From positions 1 through 64,000 of the forward strand of contig CAYLNH010000008.1 of assembly GCA_964384625.1 (NCBI GenBank): a stretch of DNA of 64,000 nucleotides, given 5' to 3'. Positions 1 to 7,186 of this stretch are shown here, piece by piece (position 1 is the first letter of the stretch; each line of letters starts with the position of its first letter). Made by a program: the position numbers and the translations under genes. A model generated the notes under the pieces. That model was not told where the DNA came from. It worked only from the letters and a program-made list of their open reading frames with translations, and ran no database searches. The DNA comes from CAYLNH01 sp964384625 (lineage in GTDB: Bacteria > Verrucomicrobiota > Lentisphaeria > JABSQK01).

Positions 1-22
1 CGTTGCGAGCGCACTCGCAACG
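1..22. repeat. perfect 9-bp hairpin at window edge
   Basis: Bases 1-9 and 14-22 are exact inverted repeats (CGTTGCGAG / CTCGCAACG) around a 4-nt loop. There is no T-run, so it is not a classic terminator. Its parent gene lies outside the window, so its role cannot be judged. Confidence 0.5.
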
Positions 23-133
23 CCGCTGAGCACGTGGGGATTGAGGCGGCAGCAGACATGCCATGAAACAACCCATTCGCCCGCGACGCGAGGCCGCGGG
101 GGGCCTCAGAAGACTTTCCGCGCGCCCTGTAAG

Positions 134-1240
134 CTAATCTTCTTTGTCTTTGCCCTTGTCCTCGTCCTTGCTGTCGTCCTTGCTGTCGTCCTCCTTTGCT
201 TCCGGTGCCGGCGGGGTCATGCCGGCTGCCTCGCGGATCTCCGCCAGCAGTTTCTTCTGGATCTCTTCGTCTTCGGTAATCGTGTTCTTGGACTGCTCCC
301 GGCCCTGACCCAACTGCTCGGAGCCATAGGAAAACCACGACCCGCGTTTCTCGACAATGCCGAAGTCGATCGCCACGTCCAGAATCGAGCCGGAACGCGA
401 GATGCCTTCGTTGTACATGATGTCGAATTCCGCTTTGCGGAAGGGCGGGGCAACCTTGTTCTTCACGACCTTCACCCGGGCCCGATTGCCGACCACATCG
501 CCGCTGGGGGATTTGATCGTGTCGATTCGCCGGATGTCCATGCGGATCGAAGCGTAGAACTTCAGCGCGTTGCCGCCCGAAGTGGTCTCGGGATTGCCGA
601 ACATGACACCGATCTTCTCGCGAATCTGGTTCGTGAAGATCAGACAGGTCTTGCTCTTGCTCACCGCGCCCGTCAGCTTGCGCAGCGCCTGCGACATCAA
701 CCGGGCCTGCAGGCCGACATGGCTGTCGCCCATCTGCCCCTCGATCTCGGCCCGCGGTACCAGCGCCGCAACCGAGTCGACCACCACGATGTCCAACGCG
801 TTCGAACGGATCAGCGTCTCCGCGATGTTCAAAGCGTCCTCGCCGCAGTCCGGCTGGCTCACCAGGAGGTCCTTCGTGTTGACGCCGATGACTTCCAGAT
901 AGCGCGGGTCGAGGGCGTGCTCGACGTCGATGAAGGCGGCGATCCCGCCGGCCTTCTGGGCGTTGGCCACAATGTGGGAACACAGCGTACTCTTGCCGCT
1001 GGACTCCGGACCGTACACCTCGACGATGCGCCCCCGGGGCACGCCGCCGATGCCGAGCGCCAGGTCCAGCGAGAGAGCGCCGGTCGAGATCGTGCGGACA
1101 TTGGCCGCCGCCGTCTCGTCGCCCAGCCGCATGACCGTGCCGCTGCCGTATTCGCGTTCAATCTGCCCCAACGCCACCTCGAGATTTTTGTCACTCGGGC
1201 CCGTGGCAATCTTCCTTGTCGTCGCCTTCTTCTTTGCCAT
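134..1240 (-). CDS. recA: RecA recombinase
   Basis: This 368-residue protein is a full-length RecA, the ATP-dependent strand-exchange protein that drives homologous recombination and SOS induction. The Walker A motif GPESSGKST lies at about residues 77-85, the Walker B strand [11 protein letters not shown] follows near residue 150, and the L2-region segment [20 protein letters not shown] is intact. The C-terminal tail is strongly acidic (Glu/Asp/Lys-rich), as is usual. The start follows a ggagac-type purine run and gives the expected N-terminus (MAKKKAT). A sigma70-like promoter lies about 115 bp upstream. The gene appears monocistronic: a Gly-rich GC hairpin (90-107) lies after the stop and the next upstream gene has its own start at 2153. 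Confidence 0.98.
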   Translation of the reverse strand: MAKKKATTRKIATGPSDKNLEVALGQIEREYGSGTVMRLGDETAAANVRTISTGALSLDLALGIGGVPRGRIVEVYGPESSGKSTLCSHIVANAQKAGGIAAFIDVEHALDPRYLEVIGVNTKDLLVSQPDCGEDALNIAETLIRSNALDIVVVDSVAALVPRAEIEGQMGDSHVGLQARLMSQALRKLTGAVSKSKTCLIFTNQIREKIGVMFGNPETTSGGNALKFYASIRMDIRRIDTIKSPSGDVVGNRARVKVVKNKVAPPFRKAEFDIMYNEGISRSGSILDVAIDFGIVEKRGSWFSYGSEQLGQGREQSKNTITEDEEIQKKLLAEIREAAGMTPPAPEAKEDDSKDDSKDEDKGKDKED

Positions 1241-1363
1241 TCACAAGTCTCCTGCTGTCCGTGAATTAGAACTTGATCTCAGCCTCAAATGCGGTCTGCC
1301 GCCCCATCGAGTCCCAGCCCGGAATCAACGCACCGCGCGCACCCCGGACCGAGCATGAGATTT

Positions 1364-1391
1364 ATTATAATAGATGTTAGCCATTTATCAA
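1364..1391 (-). promoter_or_regulatory. predicted sigma70-type promoter of recA
   Basis: On the minus strand there is a -35 TTGATA (1386-1391) and a perfect -10 TATAAT (1364-1369) separated by 16 bp, pointing at recA. TGTT and AACA arms (1375-1378 and 1390-1393, 11 bp apart) overlap the spacer and -35. They could belong to an SOS operator, but the match is too short to claim one. Confidence 0.65.
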
Positions 1392-1442
1392 CAGCTATTC
1401 CCGCTTTTTCCCGGGAAAATGGACTTGCGCCCGGGCCGGCAT

Positions 1443-2153
1443 TCATCCCGCCCGCCCGCCGCCCCGGTAGTAGGCCGGGTAGTCCGGAATCAGCAGCCGT
1501 ACCGGCGCCTCGTCCTCGTCGATGGCCGGGAAGCGGCCGCAGGCGGGCACGAAACAATTGTCGGTGTTGTCGTCGTTGACCCGGCTGACCTCGCCGACCA
1601 GCACCAGGCCTTTGCCGGCGGCACCCCAGAATTTGTGGAAATGACCCGGCTCCAGGGTCACCGATTCGCCGGGTTTCAGCGTGATGGCGGCGCCGGCCTG
1701 AACCGTGACGGCAACCGCGTCCTTCTTCAGGTGGATCTCACCGTCTTCCGTCGGTGTCTGATCGCCGTTGTCGCCCCAGAGCTGGATGACCAGCTCGCCG
1801 CCGCCGCGGTTGATGATGTCTTCCGTTTTGAACGGGTGCGTATGGCGCGGGGTCACCTGGCCTTCGCGCACGATCATGATTTTCTCGGCATAGACCTTGC
1901 CGCTGCCGGCGGCCACGTCTGCCTGGGTGCCGTTGCGCAAGGTGAACAGAAATAGCCCGCAGGCGTTGAAGTCGCCGCTGCCGAAATCGGTGATGTCCCA
2001 GCCCAGGCTCTGCTTGACGATGTCGGCGCAGTCCAGACCTTTCTGCTTCCATTCCTCCGGCGTCCAATGGGCGAACGGCGGCAGTTTGAAATTCATGTCA
2101 TCCAGGAACTGCATGCCCTGACGGATAATCTCGTTGACTTCGGATCGCTTCAT
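1443..2153 (-). CDS. D-lyxose isomerase-like cupin (sugar isomerase)
   Basis: The 236-residue protein matches the D-lyxose ketol-isomerase (EcSI-type) cupin family, which interconverts aldoses such as D-lyxose and D-xylulose with a bound metal. The cupin core has the expected metal ligands: TPRHTHPFKTEDII (His, His, Glu) near residues 100-112 and EPGHFHKFWG near 170. The N-terminal MKRSEVNEIIRQGMQFLD and the phrase GWDITDFGSGDF are typical of the family. It sits alone between recA and sppA, so its pathway is not shown by context. Substrate specificity is inferred from family only. Confidence 0.85.
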   Translation of the reverse strand: MKRSEVNEIIRQGMQFLDDMNFKLPPFAHWTPEEWKQKGLDCADIVKQSLGWDITDFGSGDFNACGLFLFTLRNGTQADVAAGSGKVYAEKIMIVREGQVTPRHTHPFKTEDIINRGGGELVIQLWGDNGDQTPTEDGEIHLKKDAVAVTVQAGAAITLKPGESVTLEPGHFHKFWGAAGKGLVLVGEVSRVNDDNTDNCFVPACGRFPAIDEDEAPVRLLIPDYPAYYRGGGRAG

Positions 2154-2236
2154 CTCAGGTTCCGTACGTTGTCTTCAGACCATCTTCGTGTGCCAAACAG
2201 CAAACTTATGCGGCATTCCCACAAAACCAGTCAAGT

Positions 2237-2277
2237 TCTCGTGTCTCGTGTCTCGTGTCTCGTGTCCCGTGTCTTGC
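2237..2277. repeat. tandem heptamer repeat (TCTCGTG)n
   Basis: Four exact copies of TCTCGTG run from 2237 to 2264, followed by a degenerate fifth copy (TCCCGTG) and TCTTGCG. The array lies just downstream of sppA (which ends at 2281) and overlaps no gene. It looks like a slippage-prone spacer repeat. Confidence 0.8.
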
Positions 2278-2280
2278 GCA

Positions 2281-3402
2281 TCAGAACACATGCGGGCTGA
2301 GAAAATACAGTCGGCCGGGACGCAGCATGCGCTGTTCCGCCGGCAGCATCTGCTGCAGCATGCCGGGCGGGGTCTTGGTCGCCTTCATGGTCAGCAGATC
2401 CAGGAAGGACGGCATCTTCTCGTAGCGGACGACCTTGTGGTCGCCGGTCTTGCGGGCATACTTGATCGCATCTTCCAGGAAACCGAGTTCGTCGACCAGC
2501 TTGAGTTTCCTGGCTTGCGTGCCGGAGAGGATCCGGGAGTCGCCGATCGGTGCGGCCTTCACCGTCTCCACCGGGAGTTTGCGGCCTTTGGCGACGATCT
2601 GGACGAAATCCTCGTAGACCTCGTCCACCAGCCCCTGGAAGATCTCGTCCTCCTTCTGTTTGCGGGTGATCGCCTCCTCGTCGGAAGGCGTCGGGTCGGC
2701 CATCGGATTGCCGATGTCCTTCAGTTCGCCGCGATGGTAGCTGTCGCTCTTGACGCCGACCTTCTGCATCAGGCCGTGGACGTTGAGGTCCGGCCACATG
2801 ACGCCGATGCTGCCGGTAATCGTCATGCGGTGGGCGACGATGTAGTCGGTGCCGGCGGCCAGATAGTAGCCGCCGCTGGCGGCGACGGACCGCATGTAGG
2901 TGATCACGGTGATGTCGTCGCGGAGTTTGAGGATCTCGTTGTAGATTTCGTCGGTGGCGATGACTTCGCCGCCCGGCGTGTCCATTTCCAGGATAATGGC
3001 GACCACATCCTGGTCGTCTTCGGCCTTATGCAGCTGCTTGATAATGCTCTTTGCCCCGGCGTCGGCCAAACCGCCTTCGCCGCCGTGAATCACGCCGGCC
3101 ACGGGGATGATGACGACCTTGTTCCCGGACGTCCCCTTTTTGACCACGGTTTCCTGCACCGGGATCTGGCCGGGGGAACCGCCGCCGCCGCCCATGGCGA
3201 TTGCGACGACCATGATGACGCCGCCGATCATGAGCAGGATAATTGCCAGCGCGAAGAGGATAAACGTAATGCCGGCGCGTTTCTTGCGGCGCGGCGGCGG
3301 CGGCAGGCCGTTCGGCATGGCGCCCGGCGGCGGAATGCTGTAACCCTCCGCAGGCGGCGGATTCGATCCGTTCCGGTTCGGGTTCTGATGGTTCATGCTC
3401 AT
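2281..3402 (-). CDS. sppA: SppA-type signal peptide peptidase (S49)
   Basis: The protein degrades cleaved signal peptides in the membrane. A Pro-rich cytoplasmic N-terminus is followed by a basic patch (PPPPRRKKRAG) and one membrane segment (about residues 45-70). The S49 core then runs from VVIIPVAGVIHGGEGG. It includes the Lys-containing strand, LEMDTPGGEVIATDEIYN, and the nucleophile segment SVAASGGYYLAAGTDYIVA, with the Ser in SGGYY. I chose the ATG at 3402, not the upstream in-frame ATG at 3468, because GGAGG sits 10 nt before it. The resulting 373 residues fit the single-domain, 36K-type SppA rather than the long E. coli form. Confidence 0.9.
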   Translation of the reverse strand: MSMNHQNPNRNGSNPPPAEGYSIPPPGAMPNGLPPPPRRKKRAGITFILFALAIILLMIGGVIMVVAIAMGGGGGSPGQIPVQETVVKKGTSGNKVVIIPVAGVIHGGEGGLADAGAKSIIKQLHKAEDDQDVVAIILEMDTPGGEVIATDEIYNEILKLRDDITVITYMRSVAASGGYYLAAGTDYIVAHRMTITGSIGVMWPDLNVHGLMQKVGVKSDSYHRGELKDIGNPMADPTPSDEEAITRKQKEDEIFQGLVDEVYEDFVQIVAKGRKLPVETVKAAPIGDSRILSGTQARKLKLVDELGFLEDAIKYARKTGDHKVVRYEKMPSFLDLLTMKATKTPPGMLQQMLPAEQRMLRPGRLYFLSPHVF

Positions 3403-4256
3403 GGGGGATGACCTCCGAAAACACCAGTGAAAATTCAGGCGGCCCGGATCACCATGATCCGGGATCATACACTATCCAGTCCCCCGGCCAGATCAAGGCA
3501 ACCGGATCTGCCCGGCGGAAGTCGCATACGTACTCGACGAATCACGTGTCGCCGGCAGCCGGGAAGCCCCCGGCTCGAACTCCTGCGAGCGGGGGATTCA
3601 GGATCGGTCACCGGCACACAGAGCCCTGCCCCTCCCGTTTCGGCCCCCCGCACGGCCGGGAAAGGAACGCGAATAGCGGGGACCTCCTTCCCCGTCTCGC
3701 TCACAGCCCACTCCAGAGCGGTCTTGAACTGCTGTTCCCCGTTCGCAGCTCTGGCCCCGGGCCGGCGACGGTGGTATTCTGCAGCTCACTGACCAGAACC
3801 CCGACAAGGAAGAGCCTGTCGGTGGTGGACAGCGGCTTTGGCCACTACACCCCGCCCGGCCGGCATGACTCACCGTCGTAACCCCTCGTTTACTGCCGTT
3901 CGCGGTCCGCATAGAGATCCCGCACCCTCTTGAGCGCCGAAGCTTCGGCGTAGGAGCTTGCGGTGCGGAGTTTCAGGATCGGTCACCTGCAACACACGGC
4001 CGCCTTGAACCCCGTGTTCCTGCCGCTCTGGTCGACATGCCGACCAGAGCGGCAGGAACACGGGGTTGGGTGTGCCGCGGATTCATGTCAGTGACTGATC
4101 CTCAAGTGCCGCAGGTCAAGCCTGCGGGATGCGAAGGAGGGCAGTAGTCGAGGCCATGACTCACCGTCGGCCCCTGGCTTGATGCCGCCCCGACACCATG
4201 CTACCATTCAGCTTGGCGGTGCTGTAATACACCGACACCAGGCAGGACCATCAACG
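3403..4256. other. repeat-rich intergenic region, no gene seen
   Basis: No convincing coding sequence is present in this gap of about 850 bp. It contains three copies of a GTGACYGATCCT element beside hairpins (near 3567-3612, 3935-3987 and 4091-4127). It also holds a 15-bp direct repeat CATGACTCACCGTCG (3864-3878 and 4155-4169) and one perfect 27-bp inverted repeat (4008-4067). The segment CGCATACGTACTCGAC (3523-3538) resembles sequences near 14815 and 48132. Confidence 0.7.
4008..4067. repeat. perfect 27-bp inverted repeat with 6-nt loop
   Basis: Positions 4008-4034 and 4041-4067 are exact reverse complements around the loop ACATGC. No T-run follows on either strand, so this is more likely a repeated palindromic element or processed RNA hairpin than an ordinary terminator. 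Degenerate halves of the arm (CCAGAGCG ... CAGCTCTGG) recur near 3712-3757. Confidence 0.9.
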
Positions 4257-4269
4257 AGGAGCAAGTAAT

Positions 4270-4548
4270 ATGGTTACCGCAATTGTCGCGCTGAAAGTCG
4301 TCCGCGAACGCGTAAACGAAATCGCCTCGCAACTGTCGGAAATGCCCAATATTACCGAAGTCTACTCGGTAACCGGGCGCTACGACCTGATCGCCCTGGT
4401 GCGGGCCGCCAACAATGAAGCCATGGCCGATACCGTAACCGGTTCCATGCTCAAGGTGGAAGGCATCGTCGACAGCGAAACCATGCTCGCATTTCGCTCG
4501 TACTCCCGCCACGACCTTGAGGGCATGTTCGCCATCGGCGTTGATTGA
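4270..4548 (+). CDS. stand-alone Lrp/AsnC ligand-binding (RAM) domain protein
   Basis: The 92-residue protein is a complete AsnC_trans_reg-type effector domain without the usual helix-turn-helix. The pattern VTAIVALKVVRERVNEIASQ, then TEVYSVTGRYDLIALVRAAN and a final SYSRHDLEGMFAIGVD is diagnostic of this fold. Such small proteins form dimers and octamers and bind amino acids, and may modulate full-length Lrp regulators or enzymes. AGGAG lies about 10 nt before the ATG. It is isolated between a repeat region and the FHA gene, so its partner is unknown. Confidence 0.85.
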   Translation: MVTAIVALKVVRERVNEIASQLSEMPNITEVYSVTGRYDLIALVRAANNEAMADTVTGSMLKVEGIVDSETMLAFRSYSRHDLEGMFAIGVD

Positions 4549-4747
4549 GTCAATAGATCTTGACATGCTGCAGTGCATCGGTTCGCCGGTACAGTGATGC
4601 TCGACGCGGTCATTGGGCATGTTCCGGCGCGTCGACTGCCGGCAGCCGAAACTCCGGTGCGCGGAAAGGGCGCGCCCGAAGCAGGGATGAATTTCGTGCT
4701 TGCCCCGCTTTACGGGGGTCCCGCCGGCGCCGCCGGCTCCGACATCC

Positions 4748-4792
4748 CTCAATCTGAAATCTCGAATCACAAACCTGAAATCTGAAATTCCC
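4748..4792. repeat. AT-rich degenerate repeat (CTGAAATCT type)
   Basis: Imperfect units of the form TCTGAAATCT / CCTGAAATCT / TCTGAAATTC run together in an otherwise GC-rich spacer. The complementary sequence type (TTCAGATTTTGGATTTCGG) occurs at about 23154-23182. This suggests one dispersed low-complexity repeat family in both orientations. Confidence 0.6.
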
Positions 4793-4825
4793 TCCTCTTT
4801 CGCTTTACTCCAGACGCAATATGTG

Positions 4826-4839
4826 TTCTTTATAAAGAA
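4826..4839. promoter_or_regulatory. perfect 14-bp palindrome upstream of FHA gene
   Basis: TTCTTTATAAAGAA is fully self-complementary, is AT-rich in a GC-rich region, and lies 75 bp before the FHA start. It contains a TATAAA that could serve as a -10 box. It is an operator candidate only. Confidence 0.35.
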
Positions 4840-4913
4840 TTGTCTGCCGCGGCTTCGGGAACGCCCGGCAGGCTCTGCCGCAAAGAGAATCATAGAAATG
4901 GAGCTGGGTAACC

Positions 4914-6071
4914 ATGGGCAGCAATGGTGGTGCAACGTTCGGGCAAGAAGAAGGGACCGACGAGGAATACGTGTCGCCGGCCATCGAGCATGCAAGGAAA
5001 AGACGGGAACAGACGCTCGGCGAAAAGACGGTCTCCGGCAGATTCATCGGCGATCCGGATGTCGGCCCCGGAAAAAAGGTCTCCCTCAACCTGATCACCC
5101 GCGGGGCGCTCAGCACGCATGAGTTCGACGACAGCAAGTCTGCCGTTTTCATCGGCACCGACCCGGAGGAAGCCGACATCGTGCTGTCGGATCCAACCCT
5201 GTCAAAAAAGCAGCTCGCCGTGATGCGGGTTGGCAACGACTACATCCTCGCCGACTGCGGCGTGAAAGATATGACCAGCTTCAACGGCATTCCCTGTCGC
5301 CAGGCCGTGTGCGGCATCGGCGGCATGTGCGTGGTCAACATCAATGAGCAAACAATCATCTTCGATGCGGCCAGGAGAAAGGCCGCAAGAAACGCCGTCG
5401 GCATCCGGTTCGGACTGGGCGTTGACGAACCACTGAAGTCTGCCGGCAAGTGTCAGATCACTTTGACGATCGCTCACCAGGGGTACAGAATGGGGATTGA
5501 CCCGCTCGTTGTCGGGTCTTGCGCGGCCTGCAACCTGTGTCTCTCCGATACCCGCCTCCGGCCTTTCCATGCCATGTTCCATTGGACGCCCGAGGGTTTC
5601 GCGGTGACCCGACTCTCAAGGGACACCGTCAAAGTCAACAGCGTCGACATCGACAAGTCCAGGCTCCTGTCACTCACGGATCGGGTGCAGATCGGCGGCG
5701 CCAACTTCACGCTGAACGTCAATGGCAATCCGGCCGAAGAAGCCGCGGCCATGTTTGCGGATCATGATTGGAGCCATCAGGATTTCCGCTTTTCCCCGTT
5801 GCCCGAATCGATCTCTCCGGCATTCGACCTGTCCGGCGACTGCGGCTCGATCTTCGTCGGCCGCAGTGAGGAAGCGGATATCACGCTGGACGACTCCGGC
5901 GTCTCCCGCGACCATCTGCAGCTCATCCCATCCGGCAAGACGGTGATGGTGTTGGACAACTACTCGGCCAACGGCACCTACGTCAACGGCGAGCAAGTCA
6001 ACAAAGCCCGTATCCGCCCCGGCGACTGTGTCGAAATCGGCCGCAGCATTTTCTGCCTGCACTACCACTGA
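4914..6071 (+). CDS. triple FHA-domain protein
   Basis: The 385-residue soluble protein appears to contain three forkhead-associated domains, which bind phosphothreonine peptides. The first (about residues 60-150) has VFIGTDPEEADIVLSDPTLS. The second (about 185-265) has MGIDPLVVGSCAACNLCLSD and ends in FTLNVNG. The third (about 300-385) is the most canonical: SIFVGRSEEADITLDDSGVS, then SRDHLQL and NYSANGTYVNG. There is no signal peptide or membrane segment. The third domain keeps the Arg, Ser-Arg-x-His and Asn-Gly residues needed for phosphopeptide binding, while the first two are degenerate. No active kinase gene is adjacent; the nearest kinase-like gene (9283-11310) is a predicted pseudokinase. 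Confidence 0.85.
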   Translation: MGSNGGATFGQEEGTDEEYVSPAIEHARKRREQTLGEKTVSGRFIGDPDVGPGKKVSLNLITRGALSTHEFDDSKSAVFIGTDPEEADIVLSDPTLSKKQLAVMRVGNDYILADCGVKDMTSFNGIPCRQAVCGIGGMCVVNINEQTIIFDAARRKAARNAVGIRFGLGVDEPLKSAGKCQITLTIAHQGYRMGIDPLVVGSCAACNLCLSDTRLRPFHAMFHWTPEGFAVTRLSRDTVKVNSVDIDKSRLLSLTDRVQIGGANFTLNVNGNPAEEAAAMFADHDWSHQDFRFSPLPESISPAFDLSGDCGSIFVGRSEEADITLDDSGVSRDHLQLIPSGKTVMVLDNYSANGTYVNGEQVNKARIRPGDCVEIGRSIFCLHYH

Positions 6072-6253
6072 GGCTGCGCTGCAGCTTCATTCCCCGCGAA
6101 GCGGCACGACCAGCACAACGCAGCACGACACTCCGTGGCGTAACCCCGGCGTCGTGCAACGTCATTCCAAACAACACAACGCAGCGCAGGCTTCCAGCCC
6201 AATGGCCGGCAAGCGAACCATAGTCTGACCCCTGTTTCTCCCGGCAATTGTCT

Positions 6254-7051
6254 CTATCCACTGCGGCGGACATTACGGCGGTAGGCGGCCGGCGGGATCT
6301 GGTGGTATCGGCGAAAGACCTTGCTCAAGTGGTTACGGTCGGCAAACCCGGTTTCGTCGGCGACCTCGTCGATCGAGTATTCGGAATGCGCCAGCAGCAG
6401 GCCGGCCCGTCGCAGCCGCATCTGCAGATACCAGCGTTGCGGCGGCGTCCCGGTCTCGCGACCGAACAGGTTGATAAAGGCATTCGTATTCATTCCCAGT
6501 TCCGCCGCCAGTTCCGGATTGGTCAAAACCCGGTCCGGGCTGTTCCGCATCAGACGAATCGCCTGCTGCACCCGTCGCGATTGCGGCTGCGGCTTGAGAC
6601 GGTCCGCCGGCACGTGCTGCAGCGCGTGCAGACATAGCCCGAGCACCGCGGCGGTGTCACGGTACGCGGTTTCTTCCGACCGCTCGGGTCCGGACATCAA
6701 CGCCTTCAACGCCTGCCGCACACCGGTGTGCGACGGCAGGATATAGACATCCGGTTCGACGCGATCAAACGGGGGCGACGCCGTGAAATGGATATAAAGC
6801 TGGCGCGCGTCGCCGGTCGCCTGCCCGGTACACGGAGACATCGGCGGGATCGCAGCCAGCTTCCCGGGCGGCAGCGGAACCCGGTGCGATTCGAAATCGA
6901 CCGCCAACCCCGGGTCAAGGTTGTAGTACAGCCGCCAGAACGGGTGGCACAGGCTCAAGCCCCACCACTGGTTCAGCGTCACCAACCGGCAAACCATCGG
7001 GTTCACTTTCAGCCCCGGCAGTTCCCGGGAGAAATGTCGGAAATACGCCAT
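6254..7051 (-). CDS. AraC-family transcriptional regulator
   Basis: The C-terminal 100 residues form two helix-turn-helix motifs typical of AraC/XylS regulators: LTNPELAAELGMNTNAFINLF, then YSIDEVADETGFADRNHLSK with VFRRYHQIPPAAYRR. The N-terminal part is a divergent sugar-sensing cupin-like domain. The chosen ATG at 7051 (265 residues) gives MAYFRHFSREL. In-frame ATGs at 7066 and 7087 are alternatives, and none has a clear ribosome binding site. The open frame continues far upstream, but that part is antisense to the divergent glycoside hydrolase and was rejected. It most likely controls that hydrolase through the 135-bp shared promoter region. Confidence 0.85.
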   Translation of the reverse strand: MAYFRHFSRELPGLKVNPMVCRLVTLNQWWGLSLCHPFWRLYYNLDPGLAVDFESHRVPLPPGKLAAIPPMSPCTGQATGDARQLYIHFTASPPFDRVEPDVYILPSHTGVRQALKALMSGPERSEETAYRDTAAVLGLCLHALQHVPADRLKPQPQSRRVQQAIRLMRNSPDRVLTNPELAAELGMNTNAFINLFGRETGTPPQRWYLQMRLRRAGLLLAHSEYSIDEVADETGFADRNHLSKVFRRYHQIPPAAYRRNVRRSG

Positions 7052-7186
7052 ATGAGAAATATACATAAAAAGAGTGGAAACCGCCATAGGTAATTGCGCA
7101 CATTCGATCATAGTTATCGGCGAGCAACCGGGACGTGTCGCGGCGCGGCCGGCACAGGTGAAACGAACCCAACAAGGAGTGGTCCG

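Noticed and set aside
41..1264. Long plus-strand frame opposite recA
   Set aside because: Antisense shadow of recA with low-complexity, Arg/His/Asp-rich composition and no motif.
3567..3595. TTCGA-containing stem resembling a tRNA T-arm
   Set aside because: No acceptor, D or anticodon arms can be formed; explained as a repeat-island hairpin.
4008..4067. CRISPR or terminator interpretation of the 27-bp inverted repeat
   Set aside because: There is only one unit without spacers and no T-run on either side.
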